Shown here: positions 25,602 to 34,305 of the stretch, piece by piece
How positions within the stretch are numbered: the first letter of the stretch is position 1
Layout: each line of letters starts with the position of its first letter
Assembly (NCBI GenBank): GCA_965229695.1
Contig: OZ245921.1
Span: forward strand, 1,364,001-1,428,000
Source: JANSYL01 sp965229695
GTDB lineage: Bacteria; Pseudomonadota; Alphaproteobacteria; Rhodobacterales; Rhodobacteraceae
Length of the DNA stretch: 64,000 bases
Reading direction: 5' to 3'
The notes under the pieces: model-generated
Databases searched by the model: none
The model's input: only the letters and a program-made list of their open reading frames with translations
What the model was told of the DNA's origin: nothing
Translations under genes and position numbers: made by a program

Positions 25602-25960
25602 TCAGGCATCGGCGGAAAGCAACAGCCCGCCATTATAGTCCCAATGCGTGTGGCCTGGTATGATCACCGGCTCAAACGGGTGGCCAGCCGCCGCAGCGGC
25701 CTGGCCAGCCAACTGCGCCGGGCCGCTGGCCAAAGAGCGCCAATTCCGCAAGCGAAGACAGGCTAAACCGTTCTGTCAGCGGGGGTGCGACTGGGTTGTC
25801 GTCGACCGGTGTATCCTCGACCAAGGCCACCTCGGTCACTTATTGGCCCAGCATGGGCAAAACGGCCACGCCCGACAACTCATTACCGTCGGGGGCGAAT
25901 AGGCTCGCCGTCTTGGGTGTCAGAATGGCCGAGGCGTGACTGATTTAGGGCAGGTGGTTC
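25602..25960 (-). pseudogene. Decayed coding remnant downstream of the ABC permease
   Basis: Right after the permease stop, minus-strand reading gives protein-like sequence (ISHASAILTPKTASLFAPDG, then VTEVALVEDTPVDDNPVAPP, then GHPFEPVIIPGHTHWDYNGG) that ends at a TGA at 25602-25604. It is interrupted by in-frame TAA codons at 25945-25947 and 25841-25843 and needs a frame change near 25720-25745. This looks like the decayed last gene of the ABC-transporter operon. The GHTH segment could be a hydrolase active-site loop, but I cannot name the family. The alternative is chance open frames in GC-rich DNA. Confidence 0.5.
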
Positions 25961-25963
25961 ACG

Positions 25964-26731
25964 CTAGCCGGGGCTGCGCTCGGCCCATCCGGCAAAGACA
26001 CGCTCCAGGAAAACCACCACATAAAACAACAGGATACCCAATGCGGCCAAGGCCAGCAGCACGGCGAACATCAGCGGGTAATCGGCGCTGATCCGTCCGC
26101 TGTCGAATAGATCACCCAGGCCGCGTCCGTGGGGGCTGACGATCTCCATCAGATTGGTGCCGATAAAGGCCAGCGTGACGGCCACTTTCAAGGCCCCGAA
26201 GAACTCGGGCAGGGTTTTGGGCAGGGCGATCTTCCAGAAGATCGTGAAGTTCGACGCGCCCAGCGACCGCAGGATATCGCGGTATTCCGGCTCTAGCGTG
26301 GATAGCCCGATGGAAACTGACACGGCGATGGGGAAGAAGCTGATCATGAAGGCGATCAGGATGGTATTGAAATCATGCTGACCGACGAAAATCAGGGCCA
26401 CAATCGGCACGACCGTCGCTTTGGGGACCGCGTTGAAACCGACGAGGATTGGATAAAGCCCTTCGCGCGCGACGCGGGAAAAGCCCATCAGCATCCCGAT
26501 CAGCGTTCCGACGACGACGGCCAGGCCAAGGCCGACCACCGTGCGCCACAAGGTTTCCCAAGATTTGATCAGGAACAGATCCCAGTGGCGGGTGAAGGCA
26601 GGCACCAGATCAGACGGGCTGGCCATGCGGAAGTTCGGCAGGTCATTGTACCAAACCGCCCATTCCCACAGGCCTAGAACCAACAGGATGGTGACAATCG
26701 GGGCCAAGATTTTGCGGGTCGTATCGCTCAT
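25964..26731 (-). CDS. ABC transporter permease, NitT/TauT (SsuC/ThiX) type
   Basis: 255 residues with about six transmembrane helices and a BPD-type inner-membrane permease layout. An EAA-like loop (LGASNFTIFWKIALPKTLPEFFGAL) contacts the ATPase. The start overlaps the ATPase stop as ATGA. It belongs to the nitrate/sulfonate/taurine/pyrimidine-type importers. With the upstream substrate-binding protein and ATPase it forms a complete importer, transcribed 28.8 to 26.0 kb. Downstream is a decayed gene. Confidence 0.92.
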   Translation of the reverse strand: MSDTTRKILAPIVTILLVLGLWEWAVWYNDLPNFRMASPSDLVPAFTRHWDLFLIKSWETLWRTVVGLGLAVVVGTLIGMLMGFSRVAREGLYPILVGFNAVPKATVVPIVALIFVGQHDFNTILIAFMISFFPIAVSVSIGLSTLEPEYRDILRSLGASNFTIFWKIALPKTLPEFFGALKVAVTLAFIGTNLMEIVSPHGRGLGDLFDSGRISADYPLMFAVLLALAALGILLFYVVVFLERVFAGWAERSPG

Positions 26732-27594
26732 CCCATTGCTCCGGGAATTGGGGCCTTGGCCGGGCTGGGCGGCGGCGGTGCAGGGTTGGCGGCGTCATCG
26801 GCGGTGCGGCCCTGCGCGACTTGGATTTGGTGCCGCAATTCGGCCAGCATATCGACCGCCTTTTGGGTATAAAGATCGTCCAAGCTGCGCTTGCCGGGGA
26901 TGTCGACCTCCAACACATATTGTGCGTGTGCGGGGCGGCCTGACAGCACAATGACCTGATCGGACAGGAACACAGATTCCCTTAAATCATGGGTAATTAG
27001 CAGGCAGGTAAAGGGTTCTTCGGCGCGGAGGTCGTGCATGGTGCACCAGAGATCTTCGCGGGTGAAGGCGTCGAGGGCGCCGAAGGGTTCATCCAGGATC
27101 AACACGTCGGGTTTGTGAATGATCGACCGGCACAGGCTGGCGCGTTGGCGCATGCCGCCGGACAGCTCAGAGGGGCGTTTTTCGGCGAACCCGGTTAGGC
27201 CCACAAGCTCCAGCAAATGATGCGCGCGCTCGGTCGCTTCGGCCTTGGACATCGGCGATTTCACGATCTCCAGCGGCAGCAACACGTTTTGCAGGATCGT
27301 GCGCCATTCCAGCAGAACCGGGTTCTGGAACGCCATCCCGACCGTTGGCCGTGGTGAGGTAACCATCTGATTATGCAGCCAAACCTGCCCCTCATCCGGG
27401 CGCATCAGCCCGGAGACCAGGCGCGTCAGCGTGGACTTGCCGCAGCCCGAAGGCCCCACAACAGCGCAAAAGCTGTTCTCCGGGATTTGTAGAGACAGAT
27501 TGTCGAGCACAGGCAGCGGGCCCGCTTTGGTGCTGTAAGCATGCGTCACCTCGCGCAGCTCGATCATGTGGGAGGAGGTGGCAGTTGGGGTCAC
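26728..27594 (-). CDS. ABC transporter ATP-binding protein, NitT/TauT type
   Basis: 288 residues from GTG 27594; ATG 27567 (MIELREV) is also possible and neither has a strong Shine-Dalgarno. Walker A GPSGCGKST, signature LSGGMRQRA and Walker B VLILDEPFGALD are complete, as is the switch His (LLITHDL). The protein is longer than usual, with a Pro/Ala-rich C-terminal tail of about 25 residues (NPAPPPPSPAKAPIPG). It powers the importer with the permease it overlaps by 4 bp. Confidence 0.93.
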   Translation of the reverse strand: MTPTATSSHMIELREVTHAYSTKAGPLPVLDNLSLQIPENSFCAVVGPSGCGKSTLTRLVSGLMRPDEGQVWLHNQMVTSPRPTVGMAFQNPVLLEWRTILQNVLLPLEIVKSPMSKAEATERAHHLLELVGLTGFAEKRPSELSGGMRQRASLCRSIIHKPDVLILDEPFGALDAFTREDLWCTMHDLRAEEPFTCLLITHDLRESVFLSDQVIVLSGRPAHAQYVLEVDIPGKRSLDDLYTQKAVDMLAELRHQIQVAQGRTADDAANPAPPPPSPAKAPIPGAMG

Positions 27595-27664
27595 GGGCGG
27601 CGCTTTCGGATGAGGAACGGAACCAGGGGGCGTAAGCGGGGCGATCCGGGCCGGTCTTTCAGCG

Positions 27665-27738
27665 GGTCACAGCCCGTACACAAGCCGTACACACCCCGTA
27701 CATACGCGGGCCACCGGCCCAAACGCAGCGTTTGGGCC
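27665..27738 (-). repeat. 11-bp TGTAC repeat element with adjacent hairpin (copy A)
   Basis: On the minus strand, after the substrate-binding-protein stop, a perfect 10-bp hairpin (GGCCCAAACG-CTG-CGTTTGGGCC, 27716-27738) is followed by three TGTAC units spaced exactly 11 bp (27702, 27691 and 27680, read leftward), then a degenerate fourth. It opens GCGTATGTACGGGGTGTG. It matches copy B at 61800-61850 closely. It lies inside the operon between the binding-protein and ATPase genes, which explains the unusually long 167-bp gap. Confidence 0.8.
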
Positions 27739-27761
27739 AGCAGCGAGAGCAAAAAGGGCGC

Positions 27762-28775
27762 TTAGGGCGCGACCATCAGCACGTCGCCTTCGGGAAGATA
27801 GGCGTCGGTGTAGTAGAGCGACGGATCAATGTCGTTCTGGAATTCATAGGTCAGCTGAAGCTGTTCCAGAGCGGTCGCCATGCGGTCGGGGTCAATCCCG
27901 CCCATGCCGTTTTCGATCACGTAATCGGTCAGCACATTGCCTTCGATCGCCAGTTCCAGGCGGCGCTGTTCAAGCTCGACATCGCCGGCCGGGTTGCGTT
28001 CGATCACTGCGGCGGCACCGGCGGCGGGATCGGCGATGGCCACAGACCAACCTTGGGCGATGGCGCCCAGGGCACCGGTCACAAGCTCGGGGTTGGCAGC
28101 CGCCCAGTCGGTGTTCACGATGACGGCGTTGCCGTAAAGCGCCACGCCGTGGTCAGCGAACATGATGGTGGTGATGTCATCCTCGGGGATGCCCAGACGC
28201 GCCAGCGACAGGTAAGAGGAGAAGTTGAAGCCGGTCACACTGTCAACGTTGCCTTCAGCCAGCATCGGCTCGCGCGTGGGGAAGCCCACGGGTTCGACGG
28301 TGATGGTCGAAACATCGATGTCGTTCACAGCCGCCAAGATCGGGAACTGTGCCCAGGCCCCATCGGGCGGCGGTGCGCCCAGAACCGACCCTTCCAAATC
28401 TTCGATGCCGGAAATGCCCTGGCTGACGCGACCGACGATGGAAAACGGCGGGCTGTCATAGGTCATCATCACAGCGGTCACCGGCGCGCCGGGGTTCTGA
28501 TCGACGAAACGGATCAGGCTGTTGATATCGGCAAATCCCATCGGGAAGGCGCCCGAGGCGACCTTGGGCAGGGCATCAAGCGAGCCTTGGCCAGCGGTGA
28601 CTTCGACGTTCAGACCGGCTTCGGCAAAGTACCCATTGTCGATGGCCAGGAAGTAGGGGGCAGAGGGGCCTTCGAACCGCCAATCCAAAGCAAAGTTCAG
28701 ATCGGTTTCTTGGGCGATCAGCGGGGTCGCGGCCAAAACGGCGGCGGTCAATGTCGGGATGGCGCGAGTGAACAA
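27762..28775 (-). CDS. ABC transporter substrate-binding protein, NMT1/THI5-like
   Basis: 337 residues with a TTG start at 28775. AGGAG lies 7 nt before the TTG, and translation from it gives a proper signal peptide (MFTRAIPTLTAAVLAATPLIAQ). The mature protein starts like NMT1/THI5 and SsuA-type binding proteins (DLNFALDWRFEGPSAPYFLA, then GYFAEAGLNVEV). Family ligands include pyrimidine thiamin precursors, sulfonates and nitrate; the DW near the start is common in the pyrimidine branch, but the ligand is not determined. It is the first gene of the importer operon, followed after the repeat element by the ATPase. Confidence 0.88.
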   Translation of the reverse strand: MFTRAIPTLTAAVLAATPLIAQETDLNFALDWRFEGPSAPYFLAIDNGYFAEAGLNVEVTAGQGSLDALPKVASGAFPMGFADINSLIRFVDQNPGAPVTAVMMTYDSPPFSIVGRVSQGISGIEDLEGSVLGAPPPDGAWAQFPILAAVNDIDVSTITVEPVGFPTREPMLAEGNVDSVTGFNFSSYLSLARLGIPEDDITTIMFADHGVALYGNAVIVNTDWAAANPELVTGALGAIAQGWSVAIADPAAGAAAVIERNPAGDVELEQRRLELAIEGNVLTDYVIENGMGGIDPDRMATALEQLQLTYEFQNDIDPSLYYTDAYLPEGDVLMVAP

Positions 28776-28940
28776 GTCGTCTCTCCTTTGGTGGCAGGGT
28801 CGCGTGCAAACGCCATAAGCTGAGGCGGTGCCCCTATGGGCGTCAATGGCAGCCCCCAAGGTTTGGGTTCCGAATCCAAGCAATATGCCGTTTTTTGCGC
28901 CGCTGTGCACAAAAAATAGGCTACAGCCTTTGGATCGGCC

Positions 28941-30851
28941 CTAGATCGAAAGCTGGAAACGTTGGAACCCGGCAGCGTTTTGGCCCAAATCCGACAGCCC
29001 AAGCGCGGCGATCCGATCGGGGTGGTCCAGCGCCCCTGGCCCGGTTTCGACCACCACCGGCACCCCACCCAACGGCGCAAATCGCCAAACTCGCTGCCCT
29101 TTCGGGCGCAGGGGTTGGTCGGCCTCGGAAATGAACTCGGCCACCCGGTCGCGCACGGGATCGCTGGTTTGGATCACCGTCTCGGACCGCGCAGCAGCCG
29201 CGAAGCCGCCGCCACCCGAGCCGCGATAATTATTGGTTGTGATCAACACCTCGGCCTGGTCGGTCAGGGATGTGCCATCGGCAAGGCACAGGTCGCGCAC
29301 ACGGCCCGGCCCCTCATGCTCGGGCGTGCCATCCGCGCTGTAGAGCGGCGCTTCGCGCAGGTCGAAGGTGTAATTCAGCCCGTAGAGAACATCGAAATTG
29401 TAGCTGGCAAATCCGGGTCGCATCAGGGCCTGCGGTTGCGCCGCGCCTGCGCCCGGCGTCAGGGTCGCAAAGGCTGAGGCCACGCGTTCCAGCCACGCGC
29501 GCACATCCGCGCCGGTGACCCGCAAGACGGCCAATGAGTTGGTGTAAAGATAGAGGTCCGCCGCGTTGCGCAACCGCAGCGGCCCTTTGGGGATGTCGGT
29601 GAAGTTGCTGGGTCCACCGCGCCCGCCCGCCTTGAAGGGCGTGACCGAGGCGATCAGAGGCAGGCCCGCCAAGTGCGGCTCTGACCCGATGAATGTGCGG
29701 GCGGCGCGGCTTTTTGCGGCGGCCAGGATATCCAAGGCAGGCGTCGGGGCGATCATGCTGAAATAGGTTTCAAGCGCCACATCGCTGCGCCCCAGAACCC
29801 GCGCGGTATAGGATCGGGTCAGGCGGTGATCCTGCAGCATTTGCCGCCGCAGCGCCGGGTTTTGCCGCAGGCTGCGGCGCAAGGGGGCGTTGGCGTTGGG
29901 GCCACGGCCTTGCACCGGTTGCGCCTGGGCTACTGTGCGGGTGATGCGCCAGGGACGGTCGCTTTGATCCGCCGTGGCCTGTTCAAGCTGGATATCGATC
30001 CGCCCGATATGGGAGCCCCAGAACCCCGGCTGCACGATTGGTGTGGGCTGGGCGGTCGCGCCCTCGGGCGAAGATGGGGGGAAGACCGCATGGGTATGCC
30101 CGGCGACCACCGCATCGACCCCCGGCAGGGCGGCGATGGCCAGGGCCGCGTTTTCAGCGCCTGGCTGAGCCTCGGCCTGGCCCAGGCCGCTATGGGCCAA
30201 GACCAGGGTCAGATCGACCGGATCAGCGCTGAGCGTGGCCAGTTCCCGGCGCACCGCCTGCACCATATCCTCCCAAATCAGAAGGCCGCTTAGGCTGGCC
30301 GCGTGCCATTTCGCGATTTGGGGTGGGGCGACGCCGATCACAGCGATGCGCAAGGGATGGGGCCGACCGGCGCGATCGGTGACCTGCCGTTCGATCACGA
30401 TATGGCCGGGCAGAAAGCGGCTGCCATCGGCGCGGGTGGCATTGGCCAGGGCCACGGGGAAACCCGCTTGCTGCAACACGGTTTCCAGAAAGTTTAGCCC
30501 ATAGTCGAAATCGTGGTTGCCCAGCGTCGCTGCATCGAAGCGCATGGCGTTCATTGCGGCGATCATCGGGTGCGGGCGCCCTTCGGGCACAATCCGACGC
30601 TCGGCCGCATCGCCAAGGGGGGCGCCTTGCAAGGTGTCGCCATTGTCGACCAGAAAGCAGTTTTCCTTTGGCCCACATAGCTCGGCCACCAGGCTGGCGG
30701 CCTGGGCCAGGCCCACTTTGTTGTCGCGGCGGTCGGTATAATAATCGAAAGGAAAAAGATGGGCGTGCAAATCCGTCGTCGCCAAAATGCGAAGATCAAC
30801 CACCGCCCGATCTGATGGAGCGTGTGGCGCAGATTGCCCCCTCCGGGTCAT
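28941..30851 (-). CDS. cpdB: 2',3'-cyclic-nucleotide 2'-phosphodiesterase/3'-nucleotidase-like protein
   Basis: 636 residues from ATG 30851; a TTG four codons upstream is the alternative. The N-terminal calcineurin-like metallophosphatase domain has TTDLHAHLF, NGDTLQG, GNHDFDYG and AGHTHAVF. The C-terminal 5'-nucleotidase domain has the NNYRGSGGGGF substrate-stacking loop. It should hydrolyse 2',3'-cyclic nucleotides, the products of RNase T2-type cleavage, to nucleosides and phosphate. Unlike E. coli CpdB, no signal peptide is visible at either start, so export is unclear. It is divergent from nudC. Confidence 0.88.
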   Translation of the reverse strand: MTRRGQSAPHAPSDRAVVDLRILATTDLHAHLFPFDYYTDRRDNKVGLAQAASLVAELCGPKENCFLVDNGDTLQGAPLGDAAERRIVPEGRPHPMIAAMNAMRFDAATLGNHDFDYGLNFLETVLQQAGFPVALANATRADGSRFLPGHIVIERQVTDRAGRPHPLRIAVIGVAPPQIAKWHAASLSGLLIWEDMVQAVRRELATLSADPVDLTLVLAHSGLGQAEAQPGAENAALAIAALPGVDAVVAGHTHAVFPPSSPEGATAQPTPIVQPGFWGSHIGRIDIQLEQATADQSDRPWRITRTVAQAQPVQGRGPNANAPLRRSLRQNPALRRQMLQDHRLTRSYTARVLGRSDVALETYFSMIAPTPALDILAAAKSRAARTFIGSEPHLAGLPLIASVTPFKAGGRGGPSNFTDIPKGPLRLRNAADLYLYTNSLAVLRVTGADVRAWLERVASAFATLTPGAGAAQPQALMRPGFASYNFDVLYGLNYTFDLREAPLYSADGTPEHEGPGRVRDLCLADGTSLTDQAEVLITTNNYRGSGGGGFAAAARSETVIQTSDPVRDRVAEFISEADQPLRPKGQRVWRFAPLGGVPVVVETGPGALDHPDRIAALGLSDLGQNAAGFQRFQLSI

Positions 30852-31003
30852 TGTATCGTCCAACGGTTACCCGCTAGGATTATGCAATACTGTGGAGATC
30901 AAGACACGGGCCCAACCGGCACAAATGGCCTAGTTTCAGGTGTATAGGTGGGGCTTGTTGCTGATTTGCCATAGTGTGGTACCGATGCGACGGGAAGGCG
31001 ACA

Positions 31004-31981
31004 ATGCGACTGGCAGAGACGGTGACCTTTGGCGGGTCTGATTTGGATCGCATGGCCGCGCGCCGCAGTGATCCGGCGGGTTTGAAGGAGGATCTTGCCA
31101 ATGGCGCCGAGGTCATCGCGCTGTGGCGGGGCAAACCGCTGCTGGATGGCGCGCCCGAGGATGGTGCGTTGCGTCTGGTCCGCCTGCCCGCGGATCATCG
31201 GGTCTTGGCGGCGGGCAAAGACGCGCCGGTGTTTCTGGGCCAATCCCAAGGCAAGATGGTGTTTGCCCAGGATATCTCGGCCTGGGAGCCGATTGAGCCG
31301 GTGGATGAGGCGCAGATCGGGGCGTTTCTGGATCGCAGCGTTCAAAGCCACCCCGACGCGCCCGAGACCAGCGCGTTTCGGGAGTTGCGCGGGGTGATGA
31401 CCCTGATCGACGCCCGCGATGCGGAATTGGCGGCGACCGCGCGGGCGCTGTTTTCCTGGCATCGCGGCCACCGGTTTTGCGCCCGCTGTGGCAGCGCCAG
31501 CGATATGGCCGAGGCGGGATGGCAGCGCACCTGCCCGGCCTGTGGTGCGCATCACTTTCCACGCACCGATCCGGTGGTGATCATGCTGATCACCGATGGC
31601 GACCGGGTTTTGGTGGGCCGCTCGCCCGGCTGGCCCGAGCGGATGTATTCGCTGCTGGCGGGGTTTGTTGAACCGGGCGAGACCATCGAGGCCGCGGTGC
31701 GGCGCGAGGTGTTTGAGGAATCCGGCGTGCGGGTTGGCGCGGTCTCCTATCTTGCCAGCCAGCCCTGGCCTTATCCCGCCTCGCTCATGTTTGGCTGCCA
31801 CGGCAAGGCGTTGAGCGATGAGATCACCATCGACCCAACCGAGATCGAGGCGGCGCGCTGGGTCACACGATCGGAATTGCTGCAGGTCTTTGCCGGTGAA
31901 CACCCCGATATCGCGCCTGCCCGCAGCGGCGCCATCGCGCATTTCCTGCTGAAACACTGGCTGGCCGACCGGTTGGACTAA
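31004..31981 (+). CDS. nudC: NADH pyrophosphatase NudC (NUDIX)
   Basis: 325 residues from ATG 31004 after GGAAGG. It has an N-terminal NUDIX-like domain, a zinc ribbon (FCARCGS...CPACG) and a Nudix box (GFVEPGETIEAAVRREVFEE). The SQPWPYPASLMFG motif that defines NADH/NAD-cap hydrolases follows. The enzyme cleaves NAD(H) to NMN(H) and AMP and can remove NAD caps from RNA. It shares a 150-bp divergent region with the cpdB-type gene, a nucleotide-degradation neighbour. Confidence 0.93.
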   Translation: MRLAETVTFGGSDLDRMAARRSDPAGLKEDLANGAEVIALWRGKPLLDGAPEDGALRLVRLPADHRVLAAGKDAPVFLGQSQGKMVFAQDISAWEPIEPVDEAQIGAFLDRSVQSHPDAPETSAFRELRGVMTLIDARDAELAATARALFSWHRGHRFCARCGSASDMAEAGWQRTCPACGAHHFPRTDPVVIMLITDGDRVLVGRSPGWPERMYSLLAGFVEPGETIEAAVRREVFEESGVRVGAVSYLASQPWPYPASLMFGCHGKALSDEITIDPTEIEAARWVTRSELLQVFAGEHPDIAPARSGAIAHFLLKHWLADRLD

Positions 31982-32081
31982 GCCCCAAATCGCCGATCAT
32001 CCGCACCGAATTCGCCTGCAACCTTGACCCTCCGGCCCGGTCCTTCAAATAGTGGGCCATAACAACACGCGCGAGGCAGCC

Positions 32082-32555
32082 ATGAAGTTCAAAGTTTCCG
32101 AAGATGTCGATGCGCCCATCGGTTTGGTTTGGGAGCAATTCACCGATTTCTCGGGCTTTGAAAACGAAGCGCGAGGGCGTGGCGTGGAACTGACCCGCAC
32201 CGGAAATTGGGCCGAAACGCGCGAAGGGGTGGAGTGGCGCGGCGCGGCCACCGTGCGCGGCAAACGCCGGACGATCACCGCCAAGGTGGTGCGGCTGGTG
32301 ACAGAGGATATCTGCGCCATCGACAGCCGCATCGGCGGCATGGATTGCAATTATGAGATGAGCTTTGTCGCCCTTTCACCCGAAGTGACGCGGGTGAGCA
32401 TGGAGTTAAACCTGTCGGCCAACACCCTAACGGCGCGGCTGTTCCTGCAAACAATGAAGCTGGCGCGCGGGCGCATCTCCCAGCGCTTGCAAGCCGTGCT
32501 TGTGCGCCAAGGCAACGCGGCCGAAGCCGTGCATCGGCGCAATAGCGCGGGCTAA
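32082..32555 (+). CDS. SRPBCC (START/Bet v1-like) family protein
   Basis: 157 residues from ATG 32082 (MKFKVSEDVDAPIGLVWEQF). The opening strand, the VWEQFTDFSGFE helix and alternating beta strands fit the SRPBCC fold, a cytoplasmic small-ligand or lipid-binding cavity. There is no catalytic signature. The end overlaps the stop of the convergent sulfoxide-reductase gene by 4 bp. Confidence 0.7.
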   Translation: MKFKVSEDVDAPIGLVWEQFTDFSGFENEARGRGVELTRTGNWAETREGVEWRGAATVRGKRRTITAKVVRLVTEDICAIDSRIGGMDCNYEMSFVALSPEVTRVSMELNLSANTLTARLFLQTMKLARGRISQRLQAVLVRQGNAAEAVHRRNSAG

Positions 32556-33007
32556 ACCCGCGCAAAGACCCTGTTCAAAATCGCCGCGAGCTGATCGGCA
32601 TCGGCGCTGGTGAACGCATCGGGCTGATCGCTGTCGATATCGAAAACCGCTATCACCTCGCCCGCGCCGTTGCGCACCGGCAGCACCAGTTCTGATCGCG
32701 TGGAACTGGCGCAGGCGATATGGCCTGGAAAAGCATCGACATCCGGCACCAATTGGACCTGTCCGGTGCGGGCCGCCGCGCCGCAAACGCCGCGGGCGAA
32801 AGGGATTACAAGGCAGCCATGGCCGCCTTGATAAGGCCCGATCTTGAGCAACTCGGGCTCGGTCACACGGTAAAAGCCCGTCCAATCGAACCGGTCATCG
32901 GCGTGGTGCACCTCGCATGTCACGGTGGCCATCAGCGCAACCGCATCGGTTTCGCCCTCGGTCAGGGCGTCGATGGTTTTGGCAAGCGTGTCGTAATCAA
33001 CCATCAT
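32552..33007 (-). CDS. msrC: Free methionine-(R)-sulfoxide reductase (GAF domain)
   Basis: 151 residues, one GAF domain. The family pattern is complete: DWTGFYRV, then GHGCLVIPFARGVCG and HIACASSTRSELV place Cys65, Cys75 and Cys99 as in fRMsr (Cys84, 94 and 118 in E. coli). It reduces free Met-R-sulfoxide with thioredoxin. It lies 33 bp after the thiolase start region on the same strand direction and overlaps the SRPBCC gene end. The start may be either of two consecutive ATGs. Confidence 0.9.
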   Translation of the reverse strand: MMVDYDTLAKTIDALTEGETDAVALMATVTCEVHHADDRFDWTGFYRVTEPELLKIGPYQGGHGCLVIPFARGVCGAAARTGQVQLVPDVDAFPGHIACASSTRSELVLPVRNGAGEVIAVFDIDSDQPDAFTSADADQLAAILNRVFARV

Positions 33008-33040
33008 CTTGGATGCCCTACTTGATTGGCCGCGACAGGA

Positions 33041-34219
33041 TCACACCCGTTCAATCGCAATGGCGGTACCTTCGCCGCCGCCGATGCAGATCGCCGCGAC
33101 ACCGCGCCTGAGATCGCGCGCTTCCAGCGCGTTGAGCAGCGTCACCATGATCCGCGCGCCCGAGGCGCCGATGGGATGGCCCAGCGCGCAAGCGCCGCCA
33201 TGCACGTTCAGCTTGTCACGCGGCACGCCCATTTCATGCATGAAGGCCATGGGCACGACGGCAAAAGCCTCGTTCACCTCCCACAGATCCACATCTTCGA
33301 CCGACCAACCGATGCGCTTTAGCAGCTTTTGCGCGGCTGGCACGGGGGCGGTGGTAAACAGGTTCGGTTCCTGCGCGTGGCTGGCATGGCCGAGAATGCG
33401 CGCGCGCACTTTCAGGCCCTGCGCCTCGGCCACGCTTTCACGCGCCATGACCAATGCCGCCGCCCCATCGGAGATCGAGGAGGAATTGGCCGCCGTCACA
33501 GTGCCGCCGTCACGGAAGGCGGGCTTTAGGGTCGGGATTTTGTCGGGCCGGGCTTTGCCGGGCTGTTCGTCAACGGTGATCTGCGCCTCACCCCTGCGGG
33601 TTTTGACCGTGACCGGCGCGACCTCGGCCGCCATGACACCGCTTTCGATGGCATTGAGCGCGTTGGTCAGCGAGCCCAGGGCATAATCATCCTGCGCTTG
33701 GCGGGTGAACTGGTAAGCTTCGGCGCAATCTTCGGCAAAGGTGCCCATCAGGCGGCCTTTGTCATACGCGTCTTCGAGCCCATCGAGGAACATGTGATCG
33801 AGCGTTTTGGCGTGGCCGATCCGCGCGCCCCCGCGCATGGCGGGCATTAGGTAGGGTGCGTTGGTCATGCTTTCCATGCCGCCCGCGACCATGACATCGG
33901 TATGGCCCAGCGCGAGCTGATCATAGGCGATCATCGCCGCCTTCATGCCCGAGCCGCACATTTTGTTCAGCGTTGTGGCCGGCACCTCTTTGCCCAGGCC
34001 AGCGGCAAAACCCGCCTGGCGCGCAGGGGCTTGGCCCTGACCGGCGGGCAACACGCAGCCCATCAGCAGTTCATCAACCTGGTCGGCTTTCGCCCCGGCC
34101 TGATCCAACGCCGCTTTGATCGCAACGCCGCCAAGATCGGCCGCCGCAACCGGGCTGAAATCACCCTGAAACCCACCCATCGGGGTCCGTGCCGCACCGG
34201 CAATAACAACTTTATCCAT
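33041..34219 (-). CDS. Acetyl-CoA C-acyltransferase (thiolase)
   Basis: 392 residues from ATG 34219 (MDKVVIAGAARTPMG). All thiolase signatures are present: the acyl-accepting Cys88 in NKMCGSGMKA, the NEAFA segment, HGGACALGHPIGASG with the active His, and the C-terminal CIGGGEG Cys. It may act in acetoacetyl-CoA formation (PHB or ketone metabolism) or beta-oxidation; context does not decide. An upstream in-frame extension is rejected as it adds unconserved sequence. It diverges from the STAS-domain gene. Confidence 0.93.
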   Translation of the reverse strand: MDKVVIAGAARTPMGGFQGDFSPVAAADLGGVAIKAALDQAGAKADQVDELLMGCVLPAGQGQAPARQAGFAAGLGKEVPATTLNKMCGSGMKAAMIAYDQLALGHTDVMVAGGMESMTNAPYLMPAMRGGARIGHAKTLDHMFLDGLEDAYDKGRLMGTFAEDCAEAYQFTRQAQDDYALGSLTNALNAIESGVMAAEVAPVTVKTRRGEAQITVDEQPGKARPDKIPTLKPAFRDGGTVTAANSSSISDGAAALVMARESVAEAQGLKVRARILGHASHAQEPNLFTTAPVPAAQKLLKRIGWSVEDVDLWEVNEAFAVVPMAFMHEMGVPRDKLNVHGGACALGHPIGASGARIMVTLLNALEARDLRRGVAAICIGGGEGTAIAIERV

Positions 34220-34305
34220 CTTCTGGCCTCCCAACCCACCAAAGATACCGATTGGTAAGATTTGCTGTCTTAACCTCTTATCAAAGCAGCGGGCGGAGGA
34301 CACCG

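Noticed and set aside
30974..31003. Upstream ATG for nudC
   Set aside because: It adds ten unconserved residues, and ATG 31004 has the better Shine-Dalgarno and the family N-terminus.
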